Shown in pieces: positions 1 to 7,035 of a DNA stretch of 11,853 bases (the first letter of the stretch is position 1; the number at the start of each line of letters is the position of its first letter). Both the position numbers and the translations under genes were made by a program. Origin of the DNA: Thermoplasmata archaeon (GTDB lineage Archaea > Thermoplasmatota > E2 > DHVEG-1); the NCBI GenBank assembly GCA_003651045.1, contig QMTJ01000015.1:1-11853 (forward strand), given 5' to 3'. A model generated the notes under the pieces. It did no database searches, was not told where the DNA came from, and saw nothing but the letters and a program-made list of their open reading frames with translations.

Positions 1-2340
1 CTTACAAGCTTCAAATAAAGTATTAACGTTTTCTTTCTCACCAAACCGTGTTTCTTTTATAAAACGTTTCAATGTTTTATCCAGTTGATCAATGGAGACT
101 GAAAAAAACTTAGAAATTTTTTTGAGTTGTTCACTAGTATTTTCATGCTTCTTTATATTGTATGCTACACTAAGAATATCAACGAGTTTATCATATATTT
201 TGTTTTCCCCCTCTTGATAACGATCAGCCATTTCACCAGCTGCAAAAACCACTCTGTTAACACCATCTTGTATCCTTTCGATTTTAATTATCCTGATTTT
301 TCCTATTTCACTAGTATTATTAAGATGTGTACCACCGCATGCTTCAACATCTACATCAGGTATATTAATCACACGTATTATATTACCTGCAGGGACACCT
401 CCTTGGTAGAGTCTAAAACCAAATGTTTTCTCAGCAGTATTCCTATCCATTACTTTCTTTTCCACGTTTATTGCTTTTTTAATAAAACTATTCGCTAACT
501 CCTCTATCTTTTTCTCTTCCTTTTCAGACACAGTTTTATAATGTGAAAAATCAAAACGCGCTTCGTTTAAACTAAGTTGTGAACCAGCCTGCCAGACATG
601 TTCACCTAACGTTTGTCTAAGTGCACTATTTACTAGATGTGTACCTGTATGATGTTTCATCAATGTATATCTACGTTTCCAGTCTATAATACCATGTACT
701 TTTTCACCAACAGATAAATCCCCTTCTACTTCATGAAGGATTACATCCCCCATTTTTTTCACATATCGTACATAAATTTTTTTATCATTACTATATAGAT
801 ACCCTATATCGCAGGGTTGGCCACCACCTTCTGGGTAAAACACTGTTTTATCAAGTACAACTTCAACTCCATTTTTTGTTTTTTTTCTCCATAAAACCTC
901 TGCATCGAACTCTTTCAAATAATGATCCTTGTAATAAAGTTGTTCAGTACCAGGGAGATCTAAACCTATTTTTTCTTCTTCTTTTTCTTCTTTTTCCTCA
1001 TGAGAATGAGAATGTAACTCTGCAACCATGGATTCAAATTTTTCAGGTATCTCCACCTTTACTCCTTCTGCTATAGAGATGTTTTTCACGATATCAGGTG
1101 GTATACCATGTGTGTCATACAATGTTATAAGTTCTTTCTCATCTATGGTTTTTTTCTCTCGTAGTATCCGTCTAATGAGGTTTTTCCCTTTTGAAAGCGT
1201 GGCTGTATATTTCTCTGTTTCAATATCAAGTATTTCACCAATCTCTTTTTTTCTTTTTTTAAGTGAAGGAAATTCTTTCTCAAGGAGATCCAATTGTTTA
1301 TATACGAGATCTTTTAAAGCTGCATCTAACTGTATTTTTTCAAGGAAACGAAGACTACGTCTAATAATAAGTCTAGCTAGATAACCTGCTTTAACATTTG
1401 ATGGAACAATACCGTCACCGAGCATAAAAGCTAGACATTTTGTATGATCAGCAAGTGCGTAGATACTGCTTTTGTCGGTTTTGTTTTTCGCATATTTTTT
1501 TAACCATTTAATCGTCACTGGAAAAACAGCATCGTATACTGTTTCTTCACCTTGTGTCAACCATGCGATTCTTTCAAGACCATACCCTGTATCAACAATA
1601 TTCAACGGATTAGGTGAATATTTTTTACCATTAATCTCAAAACCTCCTTTTTCATCTTCTTTCATATTCATAAAGACAAGTGTAGCGATTTCCAGTCCAC
1701 CAGCGAGTACCTCGAGACATGGACCTGCGTTCCCACCGCCGAACCAGAGTTCCTCCTTATAATTGATAGCCTCCCGTGGTATACCTATAACCTGTGTAAA
1801 ATATTCATCACAGAAACGCACAGTTTCTTCTTTAAAATAGATTTCATCAGTTTTCCTGTTAAAAGCATGATGACCCATCATTTCAAAAATCGTAAGATGA
1901 CGACCGCTAACACCAACCTGTTCAAGATCATTAAGACGTATACAAGGCTGAGAAATAACTAATGGATTAGCCGGTGGTGGAACCTCACCAGAAGTAACAT
2001 GTGGTTGAAAATCAGCGATAGAAGCAATAGTGAGATAAATATCAGAACGCCAACGTGCAACAACAGGACAACGACTACCTGTTTCAGGATACCAGAGCCT
2101 GGAATGACCGTTTTTTTCAAAAAAAGATAAAAAACTCTCACGTACCTCATCCAATGAAAACTTTTTTTTACCTAATGGTTTTCCTATAAAACTAAACTCT
2201 ACACAAGGCTGATCACCACAAAACTTAGAATCCTTATTAAGAGTCCAATAATACGATCCACAGGAGGGGCATTTTTTCCTAGTAAACCCATTATCATGAA
2301 AGAATTTTAAATCACATTCTTTTTGAAGAAACGATCCCAT
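1..2340 (-). CDS. alaS: Alanyl-tRNA synthetase, archaeal type (3' end outside window)
   Basis: The minus frame from the ATG at 2340 is open to base 1 (780 codons), so the stop and the C-terminal part lie outside. The enzyme charges tRNA-Ala with alanine in the cytoplasm. Seen: an N-terminal zinc-binding cluster typical of archaeal AlaRS (C24, C27, C41, C46); the class II catalytic core with SIADFQPHVTSGEVPPPANP, QPCIRLND and FEMMGHHAF; the tRNA-recognition part with LIIRRSLRFLE; YDTHGIPPDI; and the editing domain with HxxxH (H564, H568 in HHTGTH) and C668/H672 in ACGGTH. Archaeal AlaRS is usually about 900 residues, so roughly the C-Ala domain is missing by window truncation, not by mutation. 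A His- then Glu/Lys-rich linker sits near residues 443-457. The leader is short (about 16 bases from the predicted start site) with no strong Shine-Dalgarno. It is divergent from the DUF1614 gene. Confidence 0.97.
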   Translation of the reverse strand, partial: MGSFLQKECDLKFFHDNGFTRKKCPSCGSYYWTLNKDSKFCGDQPCVEFSFIGKPLGKKKFSLDEVRESFLSFFEKNGHSRLWYPETGSRCPVVARWRSDIYLTIASIADFQPHVTSGEVPPPANPLVISQPCIRLNDLEQVGVSGRHLTIFEMMGHHAFNRKTDEIYFKEETVRFCDEYFTQVIGIPREAINYKEELWFGGGNAGPCLEVLAGGLEIATLVFMNMKEDEKGGFEINGKKYSPNPLNIVDTGYGLERIAWLTQGEETVYDAVFPVTIKWLKKYAKNKTDKSSIYALADHTKCLAFMLGDGIVPSNVKAGYLARLIIRRSLRFLEKIQLDAALKDLVYKQLDLLEKEFPSLKKRKKEIGEILDIETEKYTATLSKGKNLIRRILREKKTIDEKELITLYDTHGIPPDIVKNISIAEGVKVEIPEKFESMVAELHSHSHEEKEEKEEEKIGLDLPGTEQLYYKDHYLKEFDAEVLWRKKTKNGVEVVLDKTVFYPEGGGQPCDIGYLYSNDKKIYVRYVKKMGDVILHEVEGDLSVGEKVHGIIDWKRRYTLMKHHTGTHLVNSALRQTLGEHVWQAGSQLSLNEARFDFSHYKTVSEKEEKKIEELANSFIKKAINVEKKVMDRNTAEKTFGFRLYQGGVPAGNIIRVINIPDVDVEACGGTHLNNTSEIGKIRIIKIERIQDGVNRVVFAAGEMADRYQEGENKIYDKLVDILSVAYNIKKHENTSEQLKKISKFFSVSIDQLDKTLKRFIKETRFGEKENVNTLFEACK

Positions 2341-2372
2341 GTTTTTCTCACTAACTCTCAACCGGAATACTA

Positions 2373-2386
2373 CGAAGGTTTATAAA
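2373..2386. promoter_or_regulatory. Shared divergent promoter: BRE plus palindromic TATA box
   Basis: TTTATAAA at 2379-2386 is its own reverse complement and is preceded on the plus side by CGAAGG, a plausible BRE. Archaeal transcription normally starts about 25-27 bases from the TATA centre. That predicts a plus start near 2408 (about 8-base leader for the DUF1614 gene, ATG 2417) and a minus start near 2356 (about 16-base leader for alaS, ATG 2340). No other good TATA box is seen in this 76-base gap, so one element probably serves both directions. Transcription starts are inferred. Confidence 0.6.
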
Positions 2387-2416
2387 TAGTGCCCTTATCA
2401 AAGTTTTCCAGAAAAA

Positions 2417-3109
2417 ATGTTTACCATGATAGATCTAATGCAAATCGCGTTATGGATACTATACATTAGCCTCCCTGTTCTCGTTATATACTTTATATAT
2501 CTCTTTTTAACCAAGGCTTTTAGATACATGGGTTTTACTTCAGCTGAAGCAATCGTTATTGTTTTTGTATCTTTTCTCTTTGGATTTGACATCATACTTT
2601 TTGGTTTTAATATATCAAATATCTATCTTTTCTCCTATGGTAATTGGAGAATAGGTATAAACATGGGTGGTGCAATTATACCGATAGTATTAAGTATCTA
2701 TCTAACGGTTAAAAAAAAGCTTCCTTTGAAGAAAATAGTTATAGGGACAACGATTGTTGCTGTGATAGCATACGTTGTTACTACACCAGTTGAATACAAA
2801 GGAATTATAGCTTCTTTCCCTTATTGGTTACTCCCTGCGTTTTTTGCAAGTTTAAACTCAGTTTTTTTATCATGGAAGGATTTTATCAAAGCAGCTCCAC
2901 TCGCGTATATATCCGGAACAGTTGGAGTACTTATAGGCGCTGATTTTTTTCATCTACCTGAGCTTCTAAGTATCGAAGTTGATAAACCAATTAACGCGGT
3001 TATAGGAGGAGCAGATGTTTTCGACATGATATTTATAACTGGTGTAATAGCAGTTGTATTAGATGGTTTAATCATGTTCCGTCAGAGGTCTAAACTAGGT
3101 ATTAGTTAA
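2417..3109 (+). CDS. DUF1614-family integral membrane protein
   Basis: A 230-residue polytopic membrane protein of unknown function. About seven hydrophobic segments are visible, roughly at residues 8-32, 42-62, 80-97, 107-123, 133-152, 160-178 and 203-222. Family recognition rests on INMGGAIIPIVLSIYL (81-96) and on the C-terminal block YISGTVGVLIGAD (164-176) followed by IGGADVFDMIFITGVIAV (196-213), which I recall as the DUF1614 signature. The family more often has IGGAG where this protein has IGGAD. D58 within FLFGFDII also lies in a hydrophobic stretch. The ATG at 2417 is only about 8 bases from the predicted transcription start, so the mRNA is nearly leaderless and no Shine-Dalgarno is expected; M4 (2426) is an alternative start. 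It is transcribed away from alaS, and nothing adjacent suggests a substrate. Confidence 0.8.
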   Translation: MFTMIDLMQIALWILYISLPVLVIYFIYLFLTKAFRYMGFTSAEAIVIVFVSFLFGFDIILFGFNISNIYLFSYGNWRIGINMGGAIIPIVLSIYLTVKKKLPLKKIVIGTTIVAVIAYVVTTPVEYKGIIASFPYWLLPAFFASLNSVFLSWKDFIKAAPLAYISGTVGVLIGADFFHLPELLSIEVDKPINAVIGGADVFDMIFITGVIAVVLDGLIMFRQRSKLGIS

Positions 3110-3135
3110 AGGTAATCTTTTTATCTGTGAAAATA

Positions 3136-3147
3136 CTTAATAAATAC
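3136..3147 (+). promoter_or_regulatory. Candidate TATA box for the coiled-coil gene
   Basis: CTTAATAAATAC is the best TATA-like element in the 3110-3191 gap. Its centre near 3142 predicts a transcription start near 3168, leaving a leader of about 30 bases. It is a weaker match than the alaS/DUF1614 element, and read-through from upstream is possible because only a short T5 run (3118-3122) follows the DUF1614 stop. Confidence 0.4.
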
Positions 3148-3200
3148 TACAATATTCACCCCTTTGCTGATTTAGAGCAGGAATATTTAGAGTGTTTCAA

Positions 3201-4070
3201 ATGAATGAATCGATAGAGAAGCTGTTGAAGAAAAAAGATGAACTTCAGAAAAAAGCTAATGAGTTAAAAGAAAAAAGAGATCAACTTCATTTAAAATCAA
3301 AAAAATTAGCTGATGAGCGTGATACTTTAAATTCTACTATTAGAGATATTCGAAATAAGATATCTGAGCATAAGAAAAAAAGAGATGAGTTAAATGAACG
3401 AGTGAAACATGCTAAAGATCAGAGGAATAAACTTAATAAAAACTATAGTGAAATCAAAAAACATGTAGAAGAGTTAGAAAGGAAACGTCTTCTTGCATCT
3501 GGTACAAATTTGAATAACCTCAGGAAACAGCTTAGAGATTTAGAGACTGAACAGATGACCCAACCTATGTCTCCTCAGAAGGAGAAAAAACTTATTGAAA
3601 CTATTTCTGAGATACATGCTAAGATTAAGGAGGTGGAAGATAAACTTAATAGTGATCCTAAGTTGAAAAAGGCTTTAGAAGAAGAAAAAATTGTTAAACA
3701 AAAAGCAGAGAAACAACATGATCTTGTGGAAAAACTAGCTAGTAGAGCTCAAGAAGAACATGAGAATATGATGAAACTCGTTAAACAGCTTGATAACCTG
3801 ATAAAAAAAGTTAATGATATCCAAGAAACTATTGTTATGACTAAGATAGAGGCTGATAGGGTTCATAAGGAGTTTATCGGATGTGTCGATGAGATACATA
3901 GTTTAGAAAGACAGATTTCTGAGAGTCGAGATAAGAAACGTAAAATGAAGAAGATCGCTAAAGCAGGTGCTGCTAAACGTGAAGCTGATGAAATATTTGA
4001 ACGTTTTAAACGCGGTGAAAAACTTAGCACTGAGGATTTAATGGCTTTACAAAAAGCTGGTTTAATATAA
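3201..4070 (+). CDS. Archaeal coiled-coil protein, COG1340-like
   Basis: A highly charged, almost entirely helical protein of 289 residues from the ATG at 3201, or 292 from the in-frame GTG at 3192. I prefer the ATG because every other gene here appears to use ATG; AGGA at 3179-3182 would be spaced about right for the GTG, so the choice is open. Numbering from the GTG, residues 4-100 and 135-255 are heptad-like Lys/Glu-rich coiled coil. They flank LRKQLRDLETEQMTQPMSPQ (about 109-128), a break typical of this family. The C-terminus, ADEIFERFKRGEKLSTEDLM then ALQKAGLI, is a short non-coiled tail that I also recall as conserved in COG1340. Function is unknown; such proteins are sometimes misannotated as phosphoserine phosphatase or SMC-like, but no ATPase motif is present. 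It has no signal peptide or membrane segment, so it is cytosolic. Confidence 0.85.
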   Translation: MNESIEKLLKKKDELQKKANELKEKRDQLHLKSKKLADERDTLNSTIRDIRNKISEHKKKRDELNERVKHAKDQRNKLNKNYSEIKKHVEELERKRLLASGTNLNNLRKQLRDLETEQMTQPMSPQKEKKLIETISEIHAKIKEVEDKLNSDPKLKKALEEEKIVKQKAEKQHDLVEKLASRAQEEHENMMKLVKQLDNLIKKVNDIQETIVMTKIEADRVHKEFIGCVDEIHSLERQISESRDKKRKMKKIAKAGAAKREADEIFERFKRGEKLSTEDLMALQKAGLI

Positions 4071-4098
4071 ACCCAAGTAGTTGATCTAATGTATTTTA

Positions 4099-4105
4099 TT
4101 TTTTT
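4099..4105 (+). terminator. U-tract terminator after the coiled-coil gene
   Basis: A T7 run about 30 bases after the stop codon, with further T-rich sequence upstream (TATTTTATT). Archaeal RNA polymerase terminates on such U tracts without a hairpin. It separates this gene from the aMBF1 promoter that follows. Confidence 0.45.
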
Positions 4106-4110
4106 ATGGT

Positions 4111-4132
4111 TTTATTATATGATGTTTAAATA
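4111..4132 (+). promoter_or_regulatory. Candidate TATA boxes for aMBF1 operon
   Basis: Two TATA-like elements overlap this stretch. TTTATTATAT (4111-4120) would start transcription near 4142, exactly on the first ATG. TTTAAATA (4125-4132) would start near 4154, a few bases before the ATG at 4160. Either way the aMBF1 message is leaderless or nearly so, and no Shine-Dalgarno precedes the first ATG. The choice of TATA box decides which start codon can be used. Confidence 0.45.
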
Positions 4133-4141
4133 AAAATTTAG

Positions 4142-4648
4142 ATGGGGATGATAAAAGAAATGCAATGTGAACTTTGTGGTAGGGTTGGTGATTGTAGACC
4201 CGCTATTGTTGATGGTGTACGTATGATGCTTTGCCCTAGTTGTATGAAACGTCATGGGCAGGGTGTTGGGTCTACTAATATAGATGTTTCTCCACTGGTT
4301 CATAAGCCACTTATAGGTAGACTTAAGAAACCTAAGGAGAAGGATGTTTATGAAGCAATGGATAAAGAACTAGTTCCTGATTGGAATACTAAGATTAAGA
4401 ATGCTCGTGAGAAAAAAGGTCTCACTCGTGAAGAACTAGGTTTTCGTATCGGTGAGAGGACTGTTACGATTTCTAAGATTGAAAATGGTGACCTTCGGCC
4501 TTCTGATAAAGTTGTTGAGAAACTTGAGAAAGAACTAGGTATTACTTTGGTGGAGGAGGTAACGGGTGTTTCTACCTCTTCAACTGTTTCTCATTCTAGA
4601 GTCGGTTTAACACTTGGTGATTTTATAAAAAGAGAAAAAGATAAGTAG
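4142..4648 (+). CDS. Archaeal multiprotein bridging factor aMBF1
   Basis: A homologue of eukaryotic MBF1. The archaeal protein (TIGR00270-type) pairs an N-terminal zinc ribbon with a helix-turn-helix and has been linked to transcription and to the small ribosomal subunit. Seen in 168 residues: a CxxC...CxxC zinc ribbon (C9, C12, C31, C34); a polar linker (about 40-78); then a Cro/CI-type HTH at about 84-138 containing KIKNAREKKGLTREELGFRI, followed by SKIENGDLRPSDKVVEKLEK; and a Ser/Thr-rich tail. Homologues usually begin directly with MQCE, which here is M7 (base 4160), so the true start may be 4160 and not 4142. It lies 13 bases upstream of the Sua5 gene and probably leads that operon. Confidence 0.93.
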   Translation: MGMIKEMQCELCGRVGDCRPAIVDGVRMMLCPSCMKRHGQGVGSTNIDVSPLVHKPLIGRLKKPKEKDVYEAMDKELVPDWNTKIKNAREKKGLTREELGFRIGERTVTISKIENGDLRPSDKVVEKLEKELGITLVEEVTGVSTSSTVSHSRVGLTLGDFIKREKDK

Positions 4649-4661
4649 AAATTATAGTGTT

Positions 4662-5264
4662 ATGGTAATGCTTGATGTTTCTGAAGCTGTAGTTGCGTTG
4701 TCGAAGGGTGAATTAGTTGTTTATCCTACTGATACGTTGTATGGTATTGGAGCTGATGTTTATAATGAGGTTGCTGTGAGGAAGGTTTTTGAGATTAAAA
4801 AAAGACCATTGAGTAATCCGTTACCTATTGCTGTTTCAGATTTTGAAATGCTTGAAAAGGTTGCTTATGTGGATGATAAAGCTATGAGGTTAGCTGATTT
4901 TTTTCTCCCTGGTAAATTAACTCTTGTTTTAAAAAAGAAAGATGCGGTATCTGATGTTGTCACAGCTGGTGGTGACAAGGTTGCTGTTAGGATCCCTGGT
5001 AACAAGGTTGCTTTAGAGTTATTATCGCGGTTTGGTGGTCCTATTACTGCGACTAGTGCGAATGTTCATGGTATGAAAACACCAAGTGTTATAAATGAGA
5101 TACGTATGCAGTTTAAAAACCAGGGTATTAGTGTTTATCTTGACACGGGTAGGGTTGCTGGTAAACCCTCTACTGTTGTTGATGTAACTGGCGAAACTGT
5201 TAGAGTTATACGTGTTGGGGAGATCACTGAAAAAGAGATATTGGATGTGATTCAACATGGATGA
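4662..5264 (+). CDS. Threonylcarbamoyl-AMP synthase (Sua5/YciO/YrdC family)
   Basis: Makes threonylcarbamoyl-AMP from threonine, bicarbonate and ATP, the first step of t6A formation at position 37 of ANN-decoding tRNAs. The 200 residues form a single YrdC domain without the C-terminal Sua5 extension, so it is closer in size to TsaC/YrdC. Motifs: VVYPTDTLYGIG (19-30) and the basic KKRP (46-49) of the nucleotide and substrate site; LPGKLTLVL (82-90); VAVRIPGN (107-114); GPITATSANVHG (126-137); and PSTVVDVTG (169-177). The Shine-Dalgarno is poor at both M1 and M3 (4668), so translation may depend on coupling to aMBF1, 13 bases upstream. Its last 8 bases overlap the start of map. Co-transcription with a methionine aminopeptidase fits a translation-maturation operon. 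Confidence 0.93.
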   Translation: MVMLDVSEAVVALSKGELVVYPTDTLYGIGADVYNEVAVRKVFEIKKRPLSNPLPIAVSDFEMLEKVAYVDDKAMRLADFFLPGKLTLVLKKKDAVSDVVTAGGDKVAVRIPGNKVALELLSRFGGPITATSANVHGMKTPSVINEIRMQFKNQGISVYLDTGRVAGKPSTVVDVTGETVRVIRVGEITEKEILDVIQHG

Positions 5265-6162
5265 TAGCGTATATGAGAAATACAAGTTGGCTGGTGAGGT
5301 TGCAGCTGATGCTAGAAATTATGGTGTTGGTTTGATTAAACCTGGTGTGTCTTTGTTGGAAGTAGCTGAAAGTGTTGAGTCAAGGATACTGGATCATGGT
5401 GCAGGTCTTGCTTTTCCTGTTAATATTTCTATTAATGAAGTCGCTGCGCATTATACCCCTAAGTATAATGATGTCAGGGTGTTTAAGAAAGGTGATGTGG
5501 TTAAACTTGATGTAGGAGCGCACGTTGATGGTTATATTGCTGATACAGCTGTTACTGTTGAAGTAGGAGCACATGTTTATACTGATATGATAAAAGCAGC
5601 AGGTGATGCTCTTGATACTGCTATTGGTTTAATGAAACCAGGTGTTGATCTATCTATGGTAGGTAAAGCTGTGGAGGAGACTATCGCAGGTTATGGTTAT
5701 AAACCAGTTGATAATCTCACAGGTCATAGTCTAAAACAGTATATACTTCATGCTGGTATCTCAGTTCCTAGTGTCTATGAAATATCAAGTAGGGTTAAAC
5801 CAAAAGCGGATGATGTTTTAGCGGTTGAACCATTTGTGAGTAATGGCGCTGGTCATGTAGTCTCAGGAGGAGGTAGTAATATTTATAGATGCAACCCGGG
5901 TATTAGGTTGAAACTTGTTAGAGATCAAAGATCTAGGAAGTTATTCAACGACCTGGTGAGAGAGTTTAAAACATTACCATTTGCTCAACGTTGGTTTGAG
6001 AAACTATTTAAAAACAACAGTGACATAGTGCTTAGGCGGCTTTCTTTCTATGGTTTTATAAAACATTATCCACAGTTGGTTGATGCAAAAAAAGGTGTTG
6101 TTACGCAGAAAGAACATACAGTTATTATTACACAGGATGGATGTGAGGTTACAACGTTATGA
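5257..6162 (+). CDS. map: Methionine aminopeptidase, type II
   Basis: Removes the initiator methionine from nascent proteins. The 301 residues match the usual length of archaeal type II enzymes. All dinuclear metal ligands are present when aligned by eye to the Pyrococcus and human enzymes: D85 (VKLDVGAHV), D96 (IADTAV), H157 (LTGHSL), E191 (AVEPF) and E286 (TQKEHT). The catalytic histidines are H65 (AAHYTP) and H165 (LHAGISVP). The type II helical insertion spans about residues 205-270. The ATG lies 8 bases inside the end of the Sua5 gene, with no separate promoter, so translation is likely coupled. The stop overlaps the next ATG as ATGA. The gene looks intact and ordinary. Confidence 0.97.
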   Translation: MDDSVYEKYKLAGEVAADARNYGVGLIKPGVSLLEVAESVESRILDHGAGLAFPVNISINEVAAHYTPKYNDVRVFKKGDVVKLDVGAHVDGYIADTAVTVEVGAHVYTDMIKAAGDALDTAIGLMKPGVDLSMVGKAVEETIAGYGYKPVDNLTGHSLKQYILHAGISVPSVYEISSRVKPKADDVLAVEPFVSNGAGHVVSGGGSNIYRCNPGIRLKLVRDQRSRKLFNDLVREFKTLPFAQRWFEKLFKNNSDIVLRRLSFYGFIKHYPQLVDAKKGVVTQKEHTVIITQDGCEVTTL

Positions 6163-7007
6163 AAGATAAAATAGGTAACCGTGTTGTTAAATTTGAAGAA
6201 CTTAACTGGAGGCAGATACAAGAACTTGATAAAAATAAGACTATTTTCTTTTTACCTATCAGTCCTCTTGAGGAACATGGTCCGCATCTACCTGTAGGGA
6301 CAGATCTCCTAATAACTAAAGATGCAGCTATGGAGGCTATTAAAATTTTGAATAAAGAAAAACCTGATTTAACATATGTGTTGTTACCTATGGTTCCTCT
6401 TGGTTTCTGTAAATTTAACAGTGATTTCCCCGGTAGTATCTCCATTAGTGGTAAAACAGTGAGAGATATCGTTTACAGTATAGGGTCATCTCTAGGTGAT
6501 CATGGTTTTAAATATATAGTTATTTGTACTTTTCATATGGCACTTAGGCATCTGAAAGGTATATATAATGCTATGAAAAGACTAGAAAACAGATACGATA
6601 TGAAAACATGTGAACCATGGGGGCCATATTATTGGAGTAAAGGAATTGAAAAAAATGAACCTAGACTTGGTTTTGATACACGTAAGGAAGTACATGCTGG
6701 TTTCCGTGAGACATCACTTATGAAATACCAGTATCCATATCTAGTTGACAACTCCTATAAAGAGTTGCAGAGTATCTACCGGGATCTTAACTCGCCACGT
6801 GTCCTTGGTAAAACCTTTAAACAATTGGGTTTAAAAAACGGGTATATCGGTAGCCCTGCTCGGGCTGATGCTGACTATGGACGATGGTTTTTTAACGAGA
6901 TAGTAAAAATCTATGTTAAAACAACTCTTGATTTGTATAATGGTAAAAAACCACCTGAACTACCGAAAAAAGTTAGAAATACTATGAAAGCATTATTCTG
7001 GTATTAA
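6159..7007 (+). CDS. Creatininase-family amidohydrolase with divergent metal site
   Basis: A 282-residue creatininase-fold protein. The family includes creatinine amidohydrolase and the archaeal deformylase ArfB of riboflavin/F420 synthesis. The N-terminal metal motif is canonical: PLEEHGPHLPVGTD (36-49) supplies E38, H40 and D49. DFPGSISI (89-96) and HAGFRETS (179-186, with E184) are also recognisable. The usual NGHGGN loop is replaced by CTFHMALRH (123-131): H126 keeps the metal histidine, but the glycines and Asn are lost, and A128 stands where creatininase itself has a metal-ligand Glu. The family Ser/Glu-His before FPGT also reads CKFNSD. The protein is therefore either a distinct subfamily or has altered chemistry, and I do not assign a substrate. 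Its ATG overlaps the map stop by four bases, so it is translationally coupled and last in the operon. Confidence 0.82.
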   Translation: MKDKIGNRVVKFEELNWRQIQELDKNKTIFFLPISPLEEHGPHLPVGTDLLITKDAAMEAIKILNKEKPDLTYVLLPMVPLGFCKFNSDFPGSISISGKTVRDIVYSIGSSLGDHGFKYIVICTFHMALRHLKGIYNAMKRLENRYDMKTCEPWGPYYWSKGIEKNEPRLGFDTRKEVHAGFRETSLMKYQYPYLVDNSYKELQSIYRDLNSPRVLGKTFKQLGLKNGYIGSPARADADYGRWFFNEIVKIYVKTTLDLYNGKKPPELPKKVRNTMKALFWY

Positions 7008-7022
7008 ATCCCTCTTATTATG

Positions 7023-7030
7023 TTTTTTTT
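7023..7030 (+). terminator. U8 terminator ending the aMBF1-creatininase operon
   Basis: A T8 run starting 16 bases after the creatininase stop codon, followed by CTTCCTT, inside the 28-base gap to the convergent deoxyhypusine synthase gene. This is a typical archaeal U-tract terminator. No matching U tract on the minus strand is evident directly after dys, so minus-strand transcripts may extend into the creatininase gene. Confidence 0.6.
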
Positions 7031-7035
7031 CTTCC

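Noticed and set aside
127..498. Open frame of 123 codons on the plus strand inside alaS
   Set aside because: It is antisense to the AlaRS editing domain, and its product is low in recognisable motifs; the opposite strand encodes conserved zinc and editing residues. The same applies to the other plus-strand frames at 876-1762.
3201..4070. SMC/Rad50-like ATPase or phosphoserine phosphatase
   Set aside because: There is no Walker A, Walker B or signature motif and no phosphatase motif; the protein is only coiled coil with the COG1340-type tail.
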